Origin: Jackrogersella multiformis
Taxonomy: Eukaryota > Ascomycota > Sordariomycetes > Xylariales > Hypoxylaceae
Direction of reading: 5' to 3'
DNA length: 64,000 nt
NCBI GenBank assembly: GCA_902806575.1
Contig: CADCXD010000009.1
Span: forward strand, 682,001 to 746,000
Numbering within the stretch: the stretch's first letter is position 1; each line of letters begins with the position of its first letter. The notes under the pieces were generated by a model. That model saw only the letters and a list, made by a program, of their open reading frames with translations. It ran no database searches and was not told where the DNA came from. This document shows, piece after piece, positions 11,939-24,842 of the stretch. Position numbers and translations under genes: made by a program.

Positions 11939-14476
11939 ATGATGTCAGCGCAGCTCCAGCAGCCTGGAAAGGCTGGAGCTCAGTTGCCAGCATCCGAGAT
12001 CCATCTGCAGTCGAGTAATCCACCTGTTCCGTCGGGAGCAGAACAACCTATCAAGACTGAGCCGCTCAGAAACCGTGCCCGACAAAGCAAGAGTCCTTAT
12101 GTGCGAGCACACGCCGACAGCTTAGTAGCTTGGCAGCTTTTGGACGACGACGCGATTAGCCGAGCCAAGAGGGAAAACAAGCTAATATTCCTCAGCATCG
12201 GTTTCCTTGCTTCTCACTGTAGGTGGCCATGACTTGTCCTTCATGTTTGGCAGTACTCATTTTTACCCCCAGACTGTTATCTTACGAGGCAAGAGTCTTT
12301 CTCCAACTCCAAAGTCGCCTCACTACTCAACGAGAACTTCGTACCTATCGTCATCGATCGTGAGCAGCGGCCGGATATAGACAACATATACATGAGCTAC
12401 AACCAGTCTCTTAGTGGGAGCGGCGGTTGGCCATTAAACGTCTTTCTCACCCCGGAGCTGGAGCCGGTTTTTAGTGGAACGTATTGGGCAGCCCCTGGCG
12501 TGCAGGACGATGTTGCTGTGCAGGACGACGTCGCTGTGGAGAACGATGGAGTCGAAAAACCCCTCGACTGGGTTGTCGTCATAAAGAAGGTCCTTACCTC
12601 ATGGTTGGAAGAAGAACCTCGTGTTCGCGAGGAAGCTAAAAAGATGGTAGTCGAATTGAGTCACATCTCAGCTGAGGGAACCTTGAATCATGCTGGGAAT
12701 GATTTCCTGCAGTCTTCAGTGCCGCCTCCTCAAGTAGGAGCAGCTACTGGAACTGCAGATTATTCCCGTGAAGTCTATGGTGAAGTGGACCTAGACCAGA
12801 TCGAAGAAGCGTACGAGCGGATCACACGAACATTTGACCCTATGTTCGGCGGTTTCGGCCTCGAGGACAAGTTCCTGACTCCGGCGAAGCTTTCGTTGCT
12901 TCTGAGAGCAACTCAATTCCCCAAAGTCGTCCAAGACGTAGTCGGACCGAATGATTGCACCTATATCAGCGGCATGGGTCTGCATACTCTACGAAGGATC
13001 GCCAACGGCGCCGTCCATGATCATATAGGAGGTGGCTTTCACCGATACTCTATCACGAGAGACTGGTCACTGCCAGCGTTCGAGAAGATGCTGATAGACA
13101 ATGTTCTACTTCTCGGTCTCTTCTTGGATGCTTGGCTCCTGTCTGGAGGTACCAAGGACGGCGAATTTGCCGACGTGGTAATCGAGGTCGCCGACTACCT
13201 CATTAGTGATAGGATGCTATCGCAGAATGGCGGATTTTTCACCAGCGAGGCGGCGGATTCGTATAACCGAAAGGGCGATAAAGTCTTGCAGAATGGAGCA
13301 TATTACTTGTGGACGAGAAAGGAATTTGATGCTGTCGTTGGCGATGTACATGATAGTGAGATTGCTGCCGTGTACTGGAATGTACAAGAACACGGCAACG
13401 TCGACCGTGAACACGATCCCCACGACGAGTTTCTTAACCAGAATGTTCTCCATATCGTCAAAAACTCTGCGAGGCTTAGTAAGCAACTAGGGATTTCAGA
13501 AAATGAGGTTAGACAGCGAATTGAAGCTGCAAGGGAAAAATTACGCTCGTATAGACAGAAGGAGCGTGTTCAGCCAGATATCGACACTAAGATTATCACA
13601 GCATATAACGGCATGGCTATTGCGGGTCTAACACGAGCAGCCTTGGCCCTCCTTCATACCAGTACTGAGGCGACCGAACGAGGGCAGAGGTATTTGGAGG
13701 TGGCTAAGAAAGCTGCTTTATTTATTAAGAATGAACTTTGGGACGGTGACAAGAAAATCCTCTATCGAGTATACTCCCACGGCCTCACCGAGATTAAGGC
13801 ATTTGCCGAGGATTATGCGTTGCTTATTGAAGGTCTCATCGAGCTTTATGAAGGAACTGCCGAAGAGTCATGGCTCGAATGGGCCGACGAGTTACAGACG
13901 CTCCAGATAAAACTTTTTTACGACAACCCTACGCCTATGCCTACGACGGCCAACGCTAGATGCGGAGCCTTCTACTCTACGGTACTAGGTGCGCCGTACA
14001 CGCTTCTCCGCATCAAGGACGCCATGGACACCTCACAGCCATCTGTTAACGCGGTATCTGTGTCCAACCTGTTCAGGCTAGGCGGATTATTAGGCGATGA
14101 CAAATATACCTACTTAGCAAAGGAGAGCGTCAACGCTTTCGGCGTCGAGATGTTGGAACACCCTAACCTCTTTCCCGGACTGCTGTGTGGGATCATCCCT
14201 TGGAAACTAGGTGGGAAGCACTTGATTGCGGTTGGCAAGAACCCTCCCACAAAGCTAGCAGCATTCCACAAGGCGCCCCGTGCCGCATTGTTCACACTCC
14301 GCCATCACTCCCCGGGGAAGATGAATTCGTGGCTGAGTAAGCGAGATCCGAGGGCTACTGCCTTTCCCCAGGAGCAGGGCTTTTATATACAATCCCTGGA
14401 TGGGACGTACCACAGATTGGAGGATAGTGACCTCGTTCAGGGAGCCCCAGCTCATCCACCAACTCCTCAAATCTAG
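11939..14476 (+). CDS. DUF255 / SPATA20-type thioredoxin-fold protein
   Basis: Protein of 827 residues in the DUF255 (Thioredox_DsbH plus six-hairpin glycosidase-like) family, which includes animal SPATA20 and bacterial YyaL; the biochemical role is unsettled. Exons are 11939-12218 and 12273-14476. Family hallmarks include SPYVRAHADSLVAWQ, the thioredoxin-like region with ESFSNSKVASLLNENFV and DREQRPDIDNIYM, SGSGGWPLNVFLTPELEPV and GTYW. Later motifs are GGFG, GGGFHRYS and NGMAIAGL of the alpha/alpha barrel. The usual CxxC (family CHWC/CHYC) reads S-H-Y-C here at residues 92-95, so the first cysteine is a serine; a redox function is therefore doubtful. A duplicated QDDVAVQDDVAV lies near residue 145. 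Two adjacent ATGs start the ORF; either could be used. Confidence 0.9.
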
Positions 14477-16338
14477 GTTTTTTTTTGGATGGCGATCGCC
14501 GGTGTAGTAGCAAGTGCCTCTAGAACGAGGAGGCGACTACTCTTAGTAGTAGTATAGCGGAAGAGGCGGTATTTGTTAAAATATGTGAGACGAGGATATC
14601 ACAGCTATTAGGACCGTTATGTACCTCGATATGGAGAGCAATGTGGCGTCCTAACCCTTAACATCTTCACTCACTATCAGGTAGGGCACAAGGACCAATA
14701 TGATGAAACGACCGGAAATGCATGATGTGGTAGGGGCTTTTCCCTTCTTTCTATTAAATCGGTTTCTCATGTGGATTGGTCGGGTTGGTGGCAGATACCA
14801 GGAGGCGTCTATGGTTTACGTGGACGGTGTGTGGCATTACTGCATTATACGGTGATTGCATAGGCCAGGTAGATAGGCTTCAAATGAACGGATGGGTTTC
14901 GTTTTCGGAAATACATGAATGCTGCGTAGGATTGCGTTGATGGTTTGATGGCTTCGTATTGGATGTCGGAGGCTCCTCTGTGTGTCGTCGCTTACTTGGT
15001 CTAAATGGCTTTTATGCTCTATCTGAGGTGGTACGTCTATCTACCTACCTAGGTACCTAGGTAGGTATTGCCGAAGATTTATTGCTGGGCTGCTGTTCGA
15101 TAGTAGTGTTTTGATACCTATTTATTACGTCCTCTCCGGTAGATCAAGCCCTGTCCTCTCTAGGCGGTTACCCCCCCTCCGGTAACCCCTTTGGCGAGGC
15201 TGTCCAAGATACAAGATGTTAGATTGCCTAGGTCGCAACCAAAGTTCCTGCCGCATAGTCTCGTAACCTTCGATGCCTGCCCGCCATTTAATACAACAGC
15301 AACATCTCTGTTCCCGTCGTCGTGTGCTGAACTGATATGGCATTTGTGTCTTGTGCCCTTGGCTCTGTGTTTTATGTTTTATGTTTTATTCGTGAAATCT
15401 CTTTCCCAAGCTAGGCTAGGCTAAGAATCGAAGTTGCTCTTCGCGAGTAGTTTGGTTTTGGGGTTGTTGGAAGACCTTGTTTTCCCCCTCTTCTTCTAAT
15501 ATTACCTACCAGCTCATTTGTTACAGTTGCGGGTTAAGACGGAAGTTGAGTGTTGGTGAGGTGTAATGTGTTATTCTTAGCCGTTGTTGTGTGCTAATTT
15601 AATTGAGCCTTTAGCCAAACCTCTCTCGATTAGAGGTAGTCAGGGTTAAGTTGGGTTCCAACTACTCTTGGGTCCCCGATCGTATATCACAAGTCAGTCT
15701 CGTTTGAAGATACGGTTCAAGTTCAGTCTCCCTACACGATCATCCGCATCGGAAAAACACACACGCTATATGTAATTCTCTCTCCGTATCATTTAAGGGG
15801 GTATCTATTCTACAGCACAGTCTCGAACCATAGATTCCGGGGGGTCTCCCAGCTTTCTTCCTCCCCTTCCCAGACAGAAAGACCGACCTACAGACAGAGA
15901 GACAGACAGACAGAGACAGCCGGGTAACTCCGAGTGCTAACGCGAGTTTCTTTATCTTTTCTCTTTCCTCTTCTCGCTTTCGCCGGAAAATAAAAACATC
16001 CCCTACCTGGTAGTAGGTAGTAGTCCTTTACTTTGCAGCTCTGCTCTTCCCTTCCTTGTTCTTCGTTCCTTGTCACCGACGAAATTGGCTCCTCCTTCTA
16101 AGGGTGGTTGTACTTGTACAAATGAGAATGAAAAATGTGGACGCTTCGTTGTGAATGACCTCGCTGCGAATCATAATGCGTTGCTCGGGGACCGAGCATG
16201 ATGTGACGAGACCATTGCTTATGGCCTTTGCATTGGGTCATCCACTTGTATGGAAAGGGCTACTACTGCGGTGTGCCGTATGAACCGATCAGGAGTTTCA
16301 ACCGTAATGATACACATTGTACCCTGTCAACGCTCATA
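14477..16338. other. Intergenic region (3' ends of convergent genes)
   Basis: Lies between the ends of the DUF255 gene and the minus-strand dynein gene. An ACCTAGGT cluster lies at 15046-15066 and a (GACA)n-like tract at 15880-15925. I see no gene. Confidence 0.55.
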
Positions 16339-18194
16339 TCACGCCTTTGTTACGGGTCCTGGGGCAGTGGGTTTTCTGTTCATCAGGTTGCCAAAGAACT
16401 TGGCCAACGTATCCGTATCCACCGGTGCTGATCCCTCTTCCAGCTGAGACTCATCGTCCAAGTGGGGTTCCGGAGAATGTCCGTAGGCTTGACGGTCCTG
16501 TTCATATGTTAGCCCCTATTCAATACCATAAGAGTGAAAATGAATGGCCTACCTTAAGCCGTTGTACCATATCGTCGGCATCTACTTGAATACCACCCAT
16601 GTTAAACTGCACTGGACCGATGTGGTCACTGATCATGTCATCAGTTGTGCTTTGCGCAAATGAGTTGTCCTTGCCGGCTTTCTCATCTGCCTTCTTTTGT
16701 TGTTCTAGCCGCTCTAGCTGGCTTGCGAGGAAAGCTTGCGTGTCGACCGATGGGACCTCTAACCTGCCCGTATCTCTATTTCCCTGGGCTAATTGCAGGG
16801 TGTCCAGGCTTGTGTCTTGAACCTGCTCTTCGTACCGTACAACAGACGATCCTTCGGGTTCGGGTATGCCGTTCACGTCTCCATTAGCTTGGTAGTTGGA
16901 ATGATTCACACTGTCGCTCCTGAGCATGGGAAAAGGTTGATCGAGATCTATTGACCATCCCTCGCTGACCTGCTCGGCGTCGAAGCCATCCCTCAGCACT
17001 CGGATCTTGCCCCATGAGTCCCAGTTCGGAGGGACTACAATCTTGTCCCGGTCGATAACGTTGGTTTTTAGGGGCGAGCGCTTTAGTAGTGAACGAATCC
17101 CAAGGCTGGCGTGAATAAGAGTTTGTAGGGGAGATGCCATCGAAGGTGTTGTGTAAATAAGAGAAGCTCCATCTGGCCGTTTGTCAGCGAGGAACATAAA
17201 TCACTAGCTCCTGTGTTAGGGAACATACGTCTCAATAAAACGGTCCTTAGATATTGGAGTACGAGGTCGAATTTCTCTTCTTTCCACCCCTGGGTCTTTT
17301 CCAAGTAGTCTATCCTTTCGGACTGTAACATGAGGGTCAGTACAGCAAGTACAAGTCAGATCAAGATTACCTACATTCTGGCACACGACACAAAGCGGCA
17401 GACCAAGGGCGTCCTCCCACTCACCCGGCCCAAGCGGCAGTGTAGCATCGTCTTCCGCCGCAACAGCGCCTGTGCCATCCAAGTTCACAGATCCACCTGT
17501 TCGACCGCGGTCTCTCCAGCTGATCATAGCTTCCTCCATCGTCTCTTTGCACTCGATGCTGAGGGACATGATGACAGTCCGTAGCAGCAGCAGCCATTCT
17601 CGTAGCTGTCGCATCCAAAGCCAGGGTTGCGACCAGTCTAGCAGTATTACTATTAAGGTATTCGGAATCGATTGCGGAGTCAGAAGCGGTTTGACGAGCG
17701 AGGTAAAAGATGGCGCCGGACTGGTGAGTAGGTAAAGGGATATGCGTGCGAGTATGTCTGGTCTTGGGTCAGCGTCAGAGTCTTCGATAAATGGGAGCTC
17801 GACCGACTAACCCTCCTGGTCGGCGTCCAAAACATTGTAATATGTATATCCAAGGGCGAAGCTATTGGCTATCGGCGGGATCTTGTGATTGTTCCGGTCT
17901 ATATTCTTTCGTGTATCGTTTCTTGACAGACCTTCGAGGAAGTCTCGTTGCGATTCTACAGAACCCCCTGAGTAGCCCCTGTTAGTCGCCTATACTTGGC
18001 GATTTCGAGAGAAGGTCTAGACTATTTATCATACCGAGCACAAGCAAGTTCTTCTCAGGTAATCTCTTGCCGCTGGCGACAGAATCGAGCATAGAGCTCC
18101 ACATGTCCCTTTTGGAATCATCTTTCTTTCCGTCCGAACCGGTACCAACTGAGGTACTCGTATACGTGGAGAACCGGTTCGAATTGGCCGTCAT
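16339..18194 (-). CDS. Cytoplasmic dynein light intermediate chain
   Basis: Subunit of cytoplasmic dynein-1 that binds the heavy chain and links the motor to cargo adaptors along microtubules. Six exons in transcript order: 18194-18035, 17967-17812, 17757-17375, 17322-17229, 17172-16553 and 16497-16339; phases match throughout, giving 523 residues. Across the first intron the sequence reads LLVLGGSVESQRDFLEGL, the degenerate P-loop position seen in fungal chains without a canonical GKT. Further family matches are VILLDWSQPW, LGLPLCVVCQN, FDLVLQYLRTVLL, HGASLIYTTPS and VVPPNWDSWGKIRVLRDGFD. A C-terminal Gln/Lys-rich helix (LERLEQQKKADEKAGK) and the end TLAKFFGNLMNRK fit adaptor-binding helices. 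It diverges from IST3 across about 0.8 kb. Confidence 0.92.
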
Positions 18195-18989
18195 GTTTGA
18201 TTTCGGTCGATGGGTAGCATTGGGGAAGATCTAAATGCGCCGGCGGTGTTCGGTAGTCACAGCGTAAATCGGAGATCTGTCGATGCGCTCAGCGGATGCG
18301 TCGATGCGATAATCGTCGGACCCTTACAACGCGTCTTAAGGCCTTAAATCCTTCTAATCCGATACGCGCTGGGAATGACGATCGCTCTAAGATTATTTAT
18401 TGTTCTTGTTCGTGTTCCCGTCCCCCTTTTTATGTAAAAAAACATATGAGGAGACCTAAGACATTAACGCAGAGGTGGATAGGGGGTAGCTGAAGAACAG
18501 ACAAAGACGGAATCTCAGAATGTGAAATATAAATTTAAGTGATCAGTTTCTGTTTCACAAGCAATTTCCAAGGTTCTTTCTTTCAACTTTAAAAAGAGAC
18601 ACCCTTCACTTTTATTCCCCTTGAAGCTTCCCAGCATCCATGGCTTTGATTAAGGTACCTACACTACTGGCCTTTACCGGGATTTAGTGGATCTTCAGGG
18701 CCCCGACGGTCCGACGTTTCCCCAGCACAGGGGTACGCGGGGCACCTTCTGCAGCGTATCTGGATTCTGGACACGTACAGGTACTTATTATCGGCCTAAG
18801 GTACTTCGCCTTCGGATGTTCTAAAACCACTGGTCCATCGTCATAATTCAGCCTTGCAGTTACTTACCCAGGTACCTAGCTAGCTCTTACAAATTTCCTT
18901 ACCTATTCACAGCCTTACTAAGGCTACCTACTTCATATGCTCACACTCACTATTGTATATCCTCCTATGTTTCCATTAGACGCGGCACA
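18195..18989. other. Divergent promoter region between dynein LIC and IST3
   Basis: Shared upstream region of two head-to-head housekeeping genes. It contains ACCTAGCTAGC-type motifs near 18870 but no clear TATA box next to either start. Confidence 0.5.
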
Positions 18990-20077
18990 ATGAATCAAAT
19001 ACGAGCCATCCAAGCGCTCAACAAGCGTGAGATCGAAAATGGAGTGTAAGTCATCATCTCGTCTATCTCCACCCCCCATTCTCCCTCCCCCAAATCCTCC
19101 GATCGCATCTCACTAACAACAAAACCAGGTCACCAGAAGCCTCCTGGCACACCGACTACCGCGACACCGCCTTCGTCAACTTCGGCGGGCTGCCGTACGA
19201 GCTGTCCGAAGGCGACATCGTGACGATATTCTCGCAGTACGGGGAGCCCGTATTCCTCAAGCTGGCGCGGGACAAGGAGACGGGCAAGAGCAAAGGGTTC
19301 GGCTGGCTCAAGTACGAGGACCAGCGCAGCACCGACCTGGCCGTCGACAACCTAGGCGGCGCCGAGATCAACGGCCGCCTCGTCCGCGTCGACCACGCCA
19401 GGTACAAGGCCCGGGACGACGAGGACCCCGAAGAGTTCAAGATCGGCTGGGCGGATATCGCGCGCCGCGAGAAGGGCGCCGGGGGCCAGGATGTGGATAT
19501 GGACGAGAGTAGCGAGGGGGAGGAAGAGGCGGGGAGACGCCCGATGATCAGGGAGGAGAGGGAGCTGGCGAAGCTGATTGAGGAGCACGATGACGATGAT
19601 CCAATGAAGGGTTTCTTGATCGAGGAGAAGAAGAAAGAAGTAGCACGCGCACTGAGAAAGGAAGGGGATCGGAAAGAAAAGAGGGATAGGAAGGACAAAC
19701 ACAGACATCACCGCAGTCACCGTTACGGGAGGGACTATAAGGATAGGGACGTGGATACCAGCGAGGAGCTTAGAAGGGCCAAACGCGACGAAATACTAGC
19801 CATGAAACAAAGAAAGAGAAAGGATAAGCCCCCGGGTACGAGCGACCGAGGTAGTCGAGAGCGGGAGGATACTCCCCCACAGCGAAGAGACGATTCTACG
19901 GATCGCGAGCGGAGAAGACGGGACAGAGAGCCACGAGGAGACCGAGATGATAGGGACAGGCACGGAAAGCGTCCCCGTCGCTACGATGACGAGACTAGGG
20001 ACAAGTACAGAGACAGAGATTCCAAAAGCAGACGGAGAAGTAGCAGAAGCAGATCTCCGCGATCGCATAGAGATTGA
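18990..20077 (+). CDS. IST3: U2 snRNP component Ist3/Snu17 (RES complex)
   Basis: RNA-recognition-motif protein of the RES (retention and splicing) complex, which joins the spliceosome before its first catalytic step and contacts Bud13 and Pml1. Exons 18990-19045 and 19129-20077, 334 residues. The N-terminus reads MNQIRAIQALNKREIENGV, then WHTDYRDTAFVNFGGLPYEL; the VNFGGLPYEL and KGFGWLKYED segments are RNP2 and RNP1 of the single RRM (about residues 30-110). The family-typical region VRVDHARYK follows the RRM. The rest is acidic, then strongly Arg/Lys/Asp/Ser-rich with SRSRSPR at the end, much longer than the tail of yeast Ist3 but usual for filamentous fungi and human RBMX2. Convergent with HSV2, about 280 bases between stops. 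Confidence 0.92.
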
Positions 20078-20354
20078 CGATAAAACTGTCTAATCGCTTA
20101 ATAAAGATACCCCCCTTAGAGCCAACGCTTGTTTACTTAGATGACCTCGCCAGCCCATATCCTAGTGCAGAGTGATGTGGTTTCAACGCCCCAGACCATA
20201 AAACGCCATACTCCGCAAGTCCTTACTCCGTACTGATTTCCCGCGTCCGTCCCTGTTTTTCAAATCAATGTTTCCCGACTCGGCTTAATGGGTCTGCCAG
20301 ATACAACATGACCTTAGTATCGGGGTCGTGCTCGTAAATGTCCTTGAGCTCGTC

Positions 20355-21651
20355 CTAATTCCCTAGGTATTTCTTCCAGCCTTCCCTGACGACCACTGTA
20401 CGGCCGTCTTCTTCCTTGAGCACAAACTTCTCCCATCGCGCATCTTGCCCAGCGCCGACGACTGCTAAAGTGGTCTCATCTATCCAGCCGATGACCCCTT
20501 TCACTGGCCTACTAGTGCCTAATACGGTGTTGTCTCCCCTCTCAACAGCTCTGGACGGGCTAGGAAGAAGCGGTTCTTCGCCTGTCTCGAATGGTGCCGA
20601 GGTAAAGGAGTAAACATCAGAAAAGGGGCCAAACGGGATATTGCTTAAGAAACCCCATTTGTTCGTGGCCTCCGCATTCGAGCTGCCTCCACCAATGCTC
20701 GGGGCTGGTGATCCTGGCCGAGGTTTACGTGGGTTAGGTACGTCGAATATATGTAAACTCCCCTTATCGGAAGTACAAGCCAGCATGTTTCCCGATGGGC
20801 TGAAGCGTAAGGAGTATATAGTAGCAAACTCGCTTCCTCGCCGACGTTCGGCAAGCTTCGCACAGCTACTAGTGGAGAAGATACGAACAATCGTACCCTG
20901 CATATTGTCAGTATGGTAAACTCTACACCTGATCGGGTCTATATATACCTTTTCGCTTGCCGTAGCGAGCAGCTCTCCATCTGAGCTTAGCTGCAATGCC
21001 CTTAAGCTCGAAGAATGCGCGGGAATGATGCTGACACTGTCTGTGGCCAGCTGCACGACTTGGACTTGGCCTGGCGTCCTGCCGGGGAAAACTAAATACT
21101 TCTCCGTGAGACAGCAAAGGCCAAGAAAGTTGTCTGCGGTCTCATATCTAGCAAGCGGCGTCGGCGGTTTGTGAAAAGCATAGACGCGCACACTATTCTG
21201 TAAGACGACGGCAATTCTCGACTTAGAGATTTGGACACCTCGAACAGCAGTCAGAGTAGCTAGCTCGAGAGCTATTTTCCCCTTGCTATCGTCCCATACT
21301 ATGACTTTATTCTGTGGGAATTTGGGTGAACGCCCGCCACCGACAAGAGCAAGGTAATTAGCATTACCCATCATTTGAACAAGTCCAAGACCCGCATTGA
21401 AAACTATAGGCTATTAGATTCGTTGTAGGCAAGGGATAAGAATCTGCATACCCCTTGCGGTTTGTATCTGGGAAGAGTTTGATAGAAAGACTATAACCCG
21501 TGTAAGTGTTAGTGGCACAAGAATAGCCTGGGAGAACCATACTGCAAAACCCCGAGTCTAGGCCAACAACAAATCGACTTGCGTCACTGTTAAAAGTGAC
21601 AGAAAGAGCAGCATGCTCACTGGGAGTCTCTATAACCGGTCGGGTGTTCAT
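20355..21651 (-). CDS. HSV2: PROPPIN WD-repeat protein, Hsv2-like
   Basis: Seven-bladed beta-propeller of the Atg18/Hsv2 (WIPI) family, binding PI3P and PI(3,5)P2 on endosomes and autophagic membranes. Exons in transcript order: 21651-21543, 21490-21452, 21403-20949 and 20897-20355, 381 residues. Motifs include SVTFNSDASRFVVGLDSGF, YLALVGGGRSPKFPQNKVIV, WDDSKGKIA and LQLSSDGELLATASEKG. The phosphoinositide motif appears as E-R-R-R-G in LAERRRGSEFATIYSL, with RRG conserved, followed by LRFSPSGNMLACTSDKGSLHIF. The PKFPQNKVIVWD segment and the modest length favour the Hsv2/WIPI4 branch over Atg18. The 39-base second exon is inferred from phase and consensus (intron ends ATAG, starts GTATGC). Confidence 0.88.
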
Positions 21652-23174
21652 GGTTGTGATTTGATAAGTTTATATCGACAGCGACAGCGAAGGCAAACGA
21701 GGCTTATGGTGAGTAATAGCTATAGCCGAAGAGGTGGACGAAGAGAAGATGCGAAGCATCAATGGGAACCAGATAGTTCAGGTAGCACCTCGTTATCCCG
21801 GATCATAGCTGTATTGCACATTCGTGAAGCTCTCCGTGTCTGGGCTGGCTTGAATGGAAGTATGGTGTCACTGTATCGATCGAGCGTAATCATAAGCGCT
21901 AGCCAGCTTGAGCTTCACAGAAACCTGGGCACCTGCAGCGAACCGGAAATGATTGGAGGCTGAAGGTTAAAAACGAATGAGAATGAGGGAGATATGATAG
22001 AAGCCGGAGAATTAAATAAGAAGATATAAAGAAGCTTTAAGAGGAGAAATATGATAGTGGTAGAACTGAATATGTTAGTTATCACGGGCCTGGTCGTTAC
22101 TTGAATATGGGATGTAATATGTTGCGCAGGTACAGTACACGTGAGAGTTCCATGGGTACATGAGGTCGTATGGAGATTTGAAGATGCAGAGCACGGGCCA
22201 CGTAGGAGAGAACCTTGCTAGGTTACATCCCAGCTAAGTACTGTTTGGGGGAGGAGGAGCTTGCCAAAACTATCAAGCTTTACATTAGGTACCTAGGTAG
22301 GTGAGAGCTCCTCCGCGATTGGATTCTAGATTCTGGATTCTACACCCGAGCAGTTTGTTAGTGGCGTAACGTTCTAGCGTAAGCTGCTGTGGCTGAGTCC
22401 TAACTGCCGGTCTCGACCTCAGGGTACCTAGGTAGCTTCTTTAATATACCTACAATGTTTGTAGGTAATACACAATACAAAGAGAAGTCACGGTTGGATA
22501 GCTACCTCCTATAATTGTACTAATAAGTTGGAATTTGTGGCCCCCCCAGTCTATTCCAAGCTTACCCTTTTGCATCTCCAGCCTCGTGTTAATTTGACCA
22601 CGGGGAAGCACCGAAGCACCAGCAGCCACTGGCCAACTGGGCCAACCCTGACTTCCAAGGTTGTCCAATTAATTGTTTGTACCCTTTGTACCCAAGTACC
22701 ATAATAGTTCCTGGTGCTATCAGGCCTGAGCCCCTGAATTTAGGAGGGACAAAGGTGATCCGTGCTCTGATTTGGTGCCTTTCTAGTGGCCCCATCCCCC
22801 CTGTCTGTTCCCCCGTCTACGGCAACTACTTTGTGGTGTTGAAATTGCACTTTTTTAGAGAGGAGACTGTAGGGAAGGAGAGAGCCATCAATCAATCAAT
22901 ACCTACTAATCCGTACCTACCTACCTTAGGAGCTTTGGTGAAGCGAAACCTCGAACAACTTTTTTCAAATCTTTCTTCGGTTTCCTTTCATCAACTTTCT
23001 AGTTGTGAATTCCCCCCCTCCCCTTTCACCACCCACCCTTTTGAGATACCCCATTTACGAAGATCCCTTTTGCCTTGACGAGTACCTTGTGCCATCGTCA
23101 ATCATTATTAATTTCAATCCCTCTGTCAGCGGACCTCTTCAGCCGATTGGAACCCAAAATCTTAGCCTAATAAT
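21652..23174. other. Divergent intergenic region, HSV2 / septin
   Basis: Promoter region shared by two head-to-head genes. The last 300 bases before the septin start are pyrimidine-rich and probably a long 5' leader. ACCTAGGTAGGT occurs at 22290-22302 and again near 22423. No gene is seen. Confidence 0.55.
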
Positions 23175-24842
23175 ATGTCGTCCCCAGCGGTGAGCCTCCC
23201 TATCACGCTTTATTCCGCGTTGCTTCACTCTCCAAATTTGCATTCTGCACTGCCACCTAAATCTCTATCATGTCTCTATAGCCTCCTGAACACTGCCATC
23301 TAACTCGTATCTCAATCAATTTCATAATATCTGTCGGTGTGGCTGCTAATTTGTCACGATGCGTTCTCAGAAGATGATGCGCCGGAAGAAGAACGTGAAG
23401 AAGGGAATTCAGTTCTGCTTGATGGTCTGCGGTGCTTCGGGAACAGGTATATCTTCCTCTCCAAAATCTCGACGCGTTCCGACGTGCCATATCCCCCAAG
23501 GCGCCAGATAATCGACCGCGTCGCACGATGGAGATGCTAATTTATATTGCCATACTATAGGCAGAACTACCTTCGTAAACACCCTCTGCAGTAAGAGCGT
23601 CTTGGCTCATAAGGAATCCGATGACGCTACCGCTGCCCACGTCGAGGATGGTGTCAAGATCAAGCCCATCACTGTTGGTTAGTTTACTGACTGCCTCGAA
23701 GAATACAACTTGATCCTAACTACCTCTCTTAGAGCTTGAATTGGACGAGGAGGGCACTCGTATCTCGTTGACCATTGTTGACACCCCAGGCTTTGGCGAC
23801 CAGATTGACAACGAAGCGAGGTACGATACGATGCTTAAGGTCAATACCCATCGCAGCTACTAATGTTACCAATTCACAGCTTTTCAGAGATTGTTGGGTA
23901 TCTCGAGAGACAATATGACGACATCTTGGCCGAGGAGTCGCGTATCAAGCGAAACCCCAGATTCAGGGACAACCGAGTGCACGCTATGCTGTACTTCATT
24001 ACCCCTACTGGTCATGGGTGCGTCTAATCTTCCAGGTCTGGTCTGGTTATCTGCTTGCTCACATTTAAATCAGTCTCCGTGAACTCGATATCGAACTAAT
24101 GAAGCGCCTTGCTCCTCGCGTCAACGTTATTCCCGTCATTGGCCGAGCCGATTCATTGACCCCTGCCGAGCTCGCCGAATCGAAGAAGCTGGTCATGGAG
24201 GATATCGAGCACTACCGAATCCCTGTCTACAACTTCCCTTACGACATCGAGGAAGATGACGAGGACACCGTTGAAGAAAACGCCGAACTCAGAGGTCTTA
24301 TGCCCTTTGCTATCGTCGGTTCTGAAGATGTCCTCGAGATTGGCGGTCGCAAAGTGCGAGCTCGCCAATATCCTTGGGGTGTTGTTGAGGTCGATAACCC
24401 TCGCCACTCCGACTTCCTGGCTATTCGATCGGCTCTGCTCCACAGCCATCTTGCCGATCTGAAGGAGATTACCCACGATTTCCTCTACGAGAACTACCGT
24501 ACTGAGAAGCTTTCTAAGAGTGTTGAGGGCGGTGCCGGAGTGTAAGTGACCTCCGAGAGGTTTTATTCGGCATTTATGTTCTAACGTGGTATTTGCAGTG
24601 ATTCTTCCATGAACCCCGAAGACCTAGCGTCTCAGTCCGTCCGCCTAAAGGAAGAGCAACTTCGCCGAGAAGAGGAGAAGCTTCGCGAGATCGAAGTCAA
24701 GGTCCAGCGCGAGATCAACGAGAAGCGCCAGGAACTCTTAGCCCGCGAATCTCAACTGCGCGAGATCGAGGCGAGAATGGCACGAGAGGCCGCCGCCGCC
24801 GCGGGCACACCCGAGGCGAACGGCGATCACGATGGCAACTAA
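23175..24842 (+). CDS. Septin, Cdc11/AspA type
   Basis: GTP-binding cytoskeletal protein forming hetero-oligomeric filaments at septation and branching sites; best match is the Cdc11/AspA group. Seven exons: 23175-23189, 23371-23446, 23561-23677, 23733-23820, 23880-24017, 24074-24541 and 24599-24842; 381 residues. The first exon is only 15 bases (MSSPA). Next come the basic MMRRKKNVKKG lipid-binding stretch and a G1 motif GASGTGRTTF (residues 26-35), with Arg in place of the usual Lys, typical of Cdc11. G3 is DTPGFGD and G4 is GRAD; the septin unique element includes the WGVVEVDNPRHSDF region. The C-terminus is a Glu/Arg coiled coil (LRREEEKLREIEVKVQREI). All introns keep phase. Six introns in 1.7 kb make this one of the most interrupted genes here. 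Confidence 0.92.
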
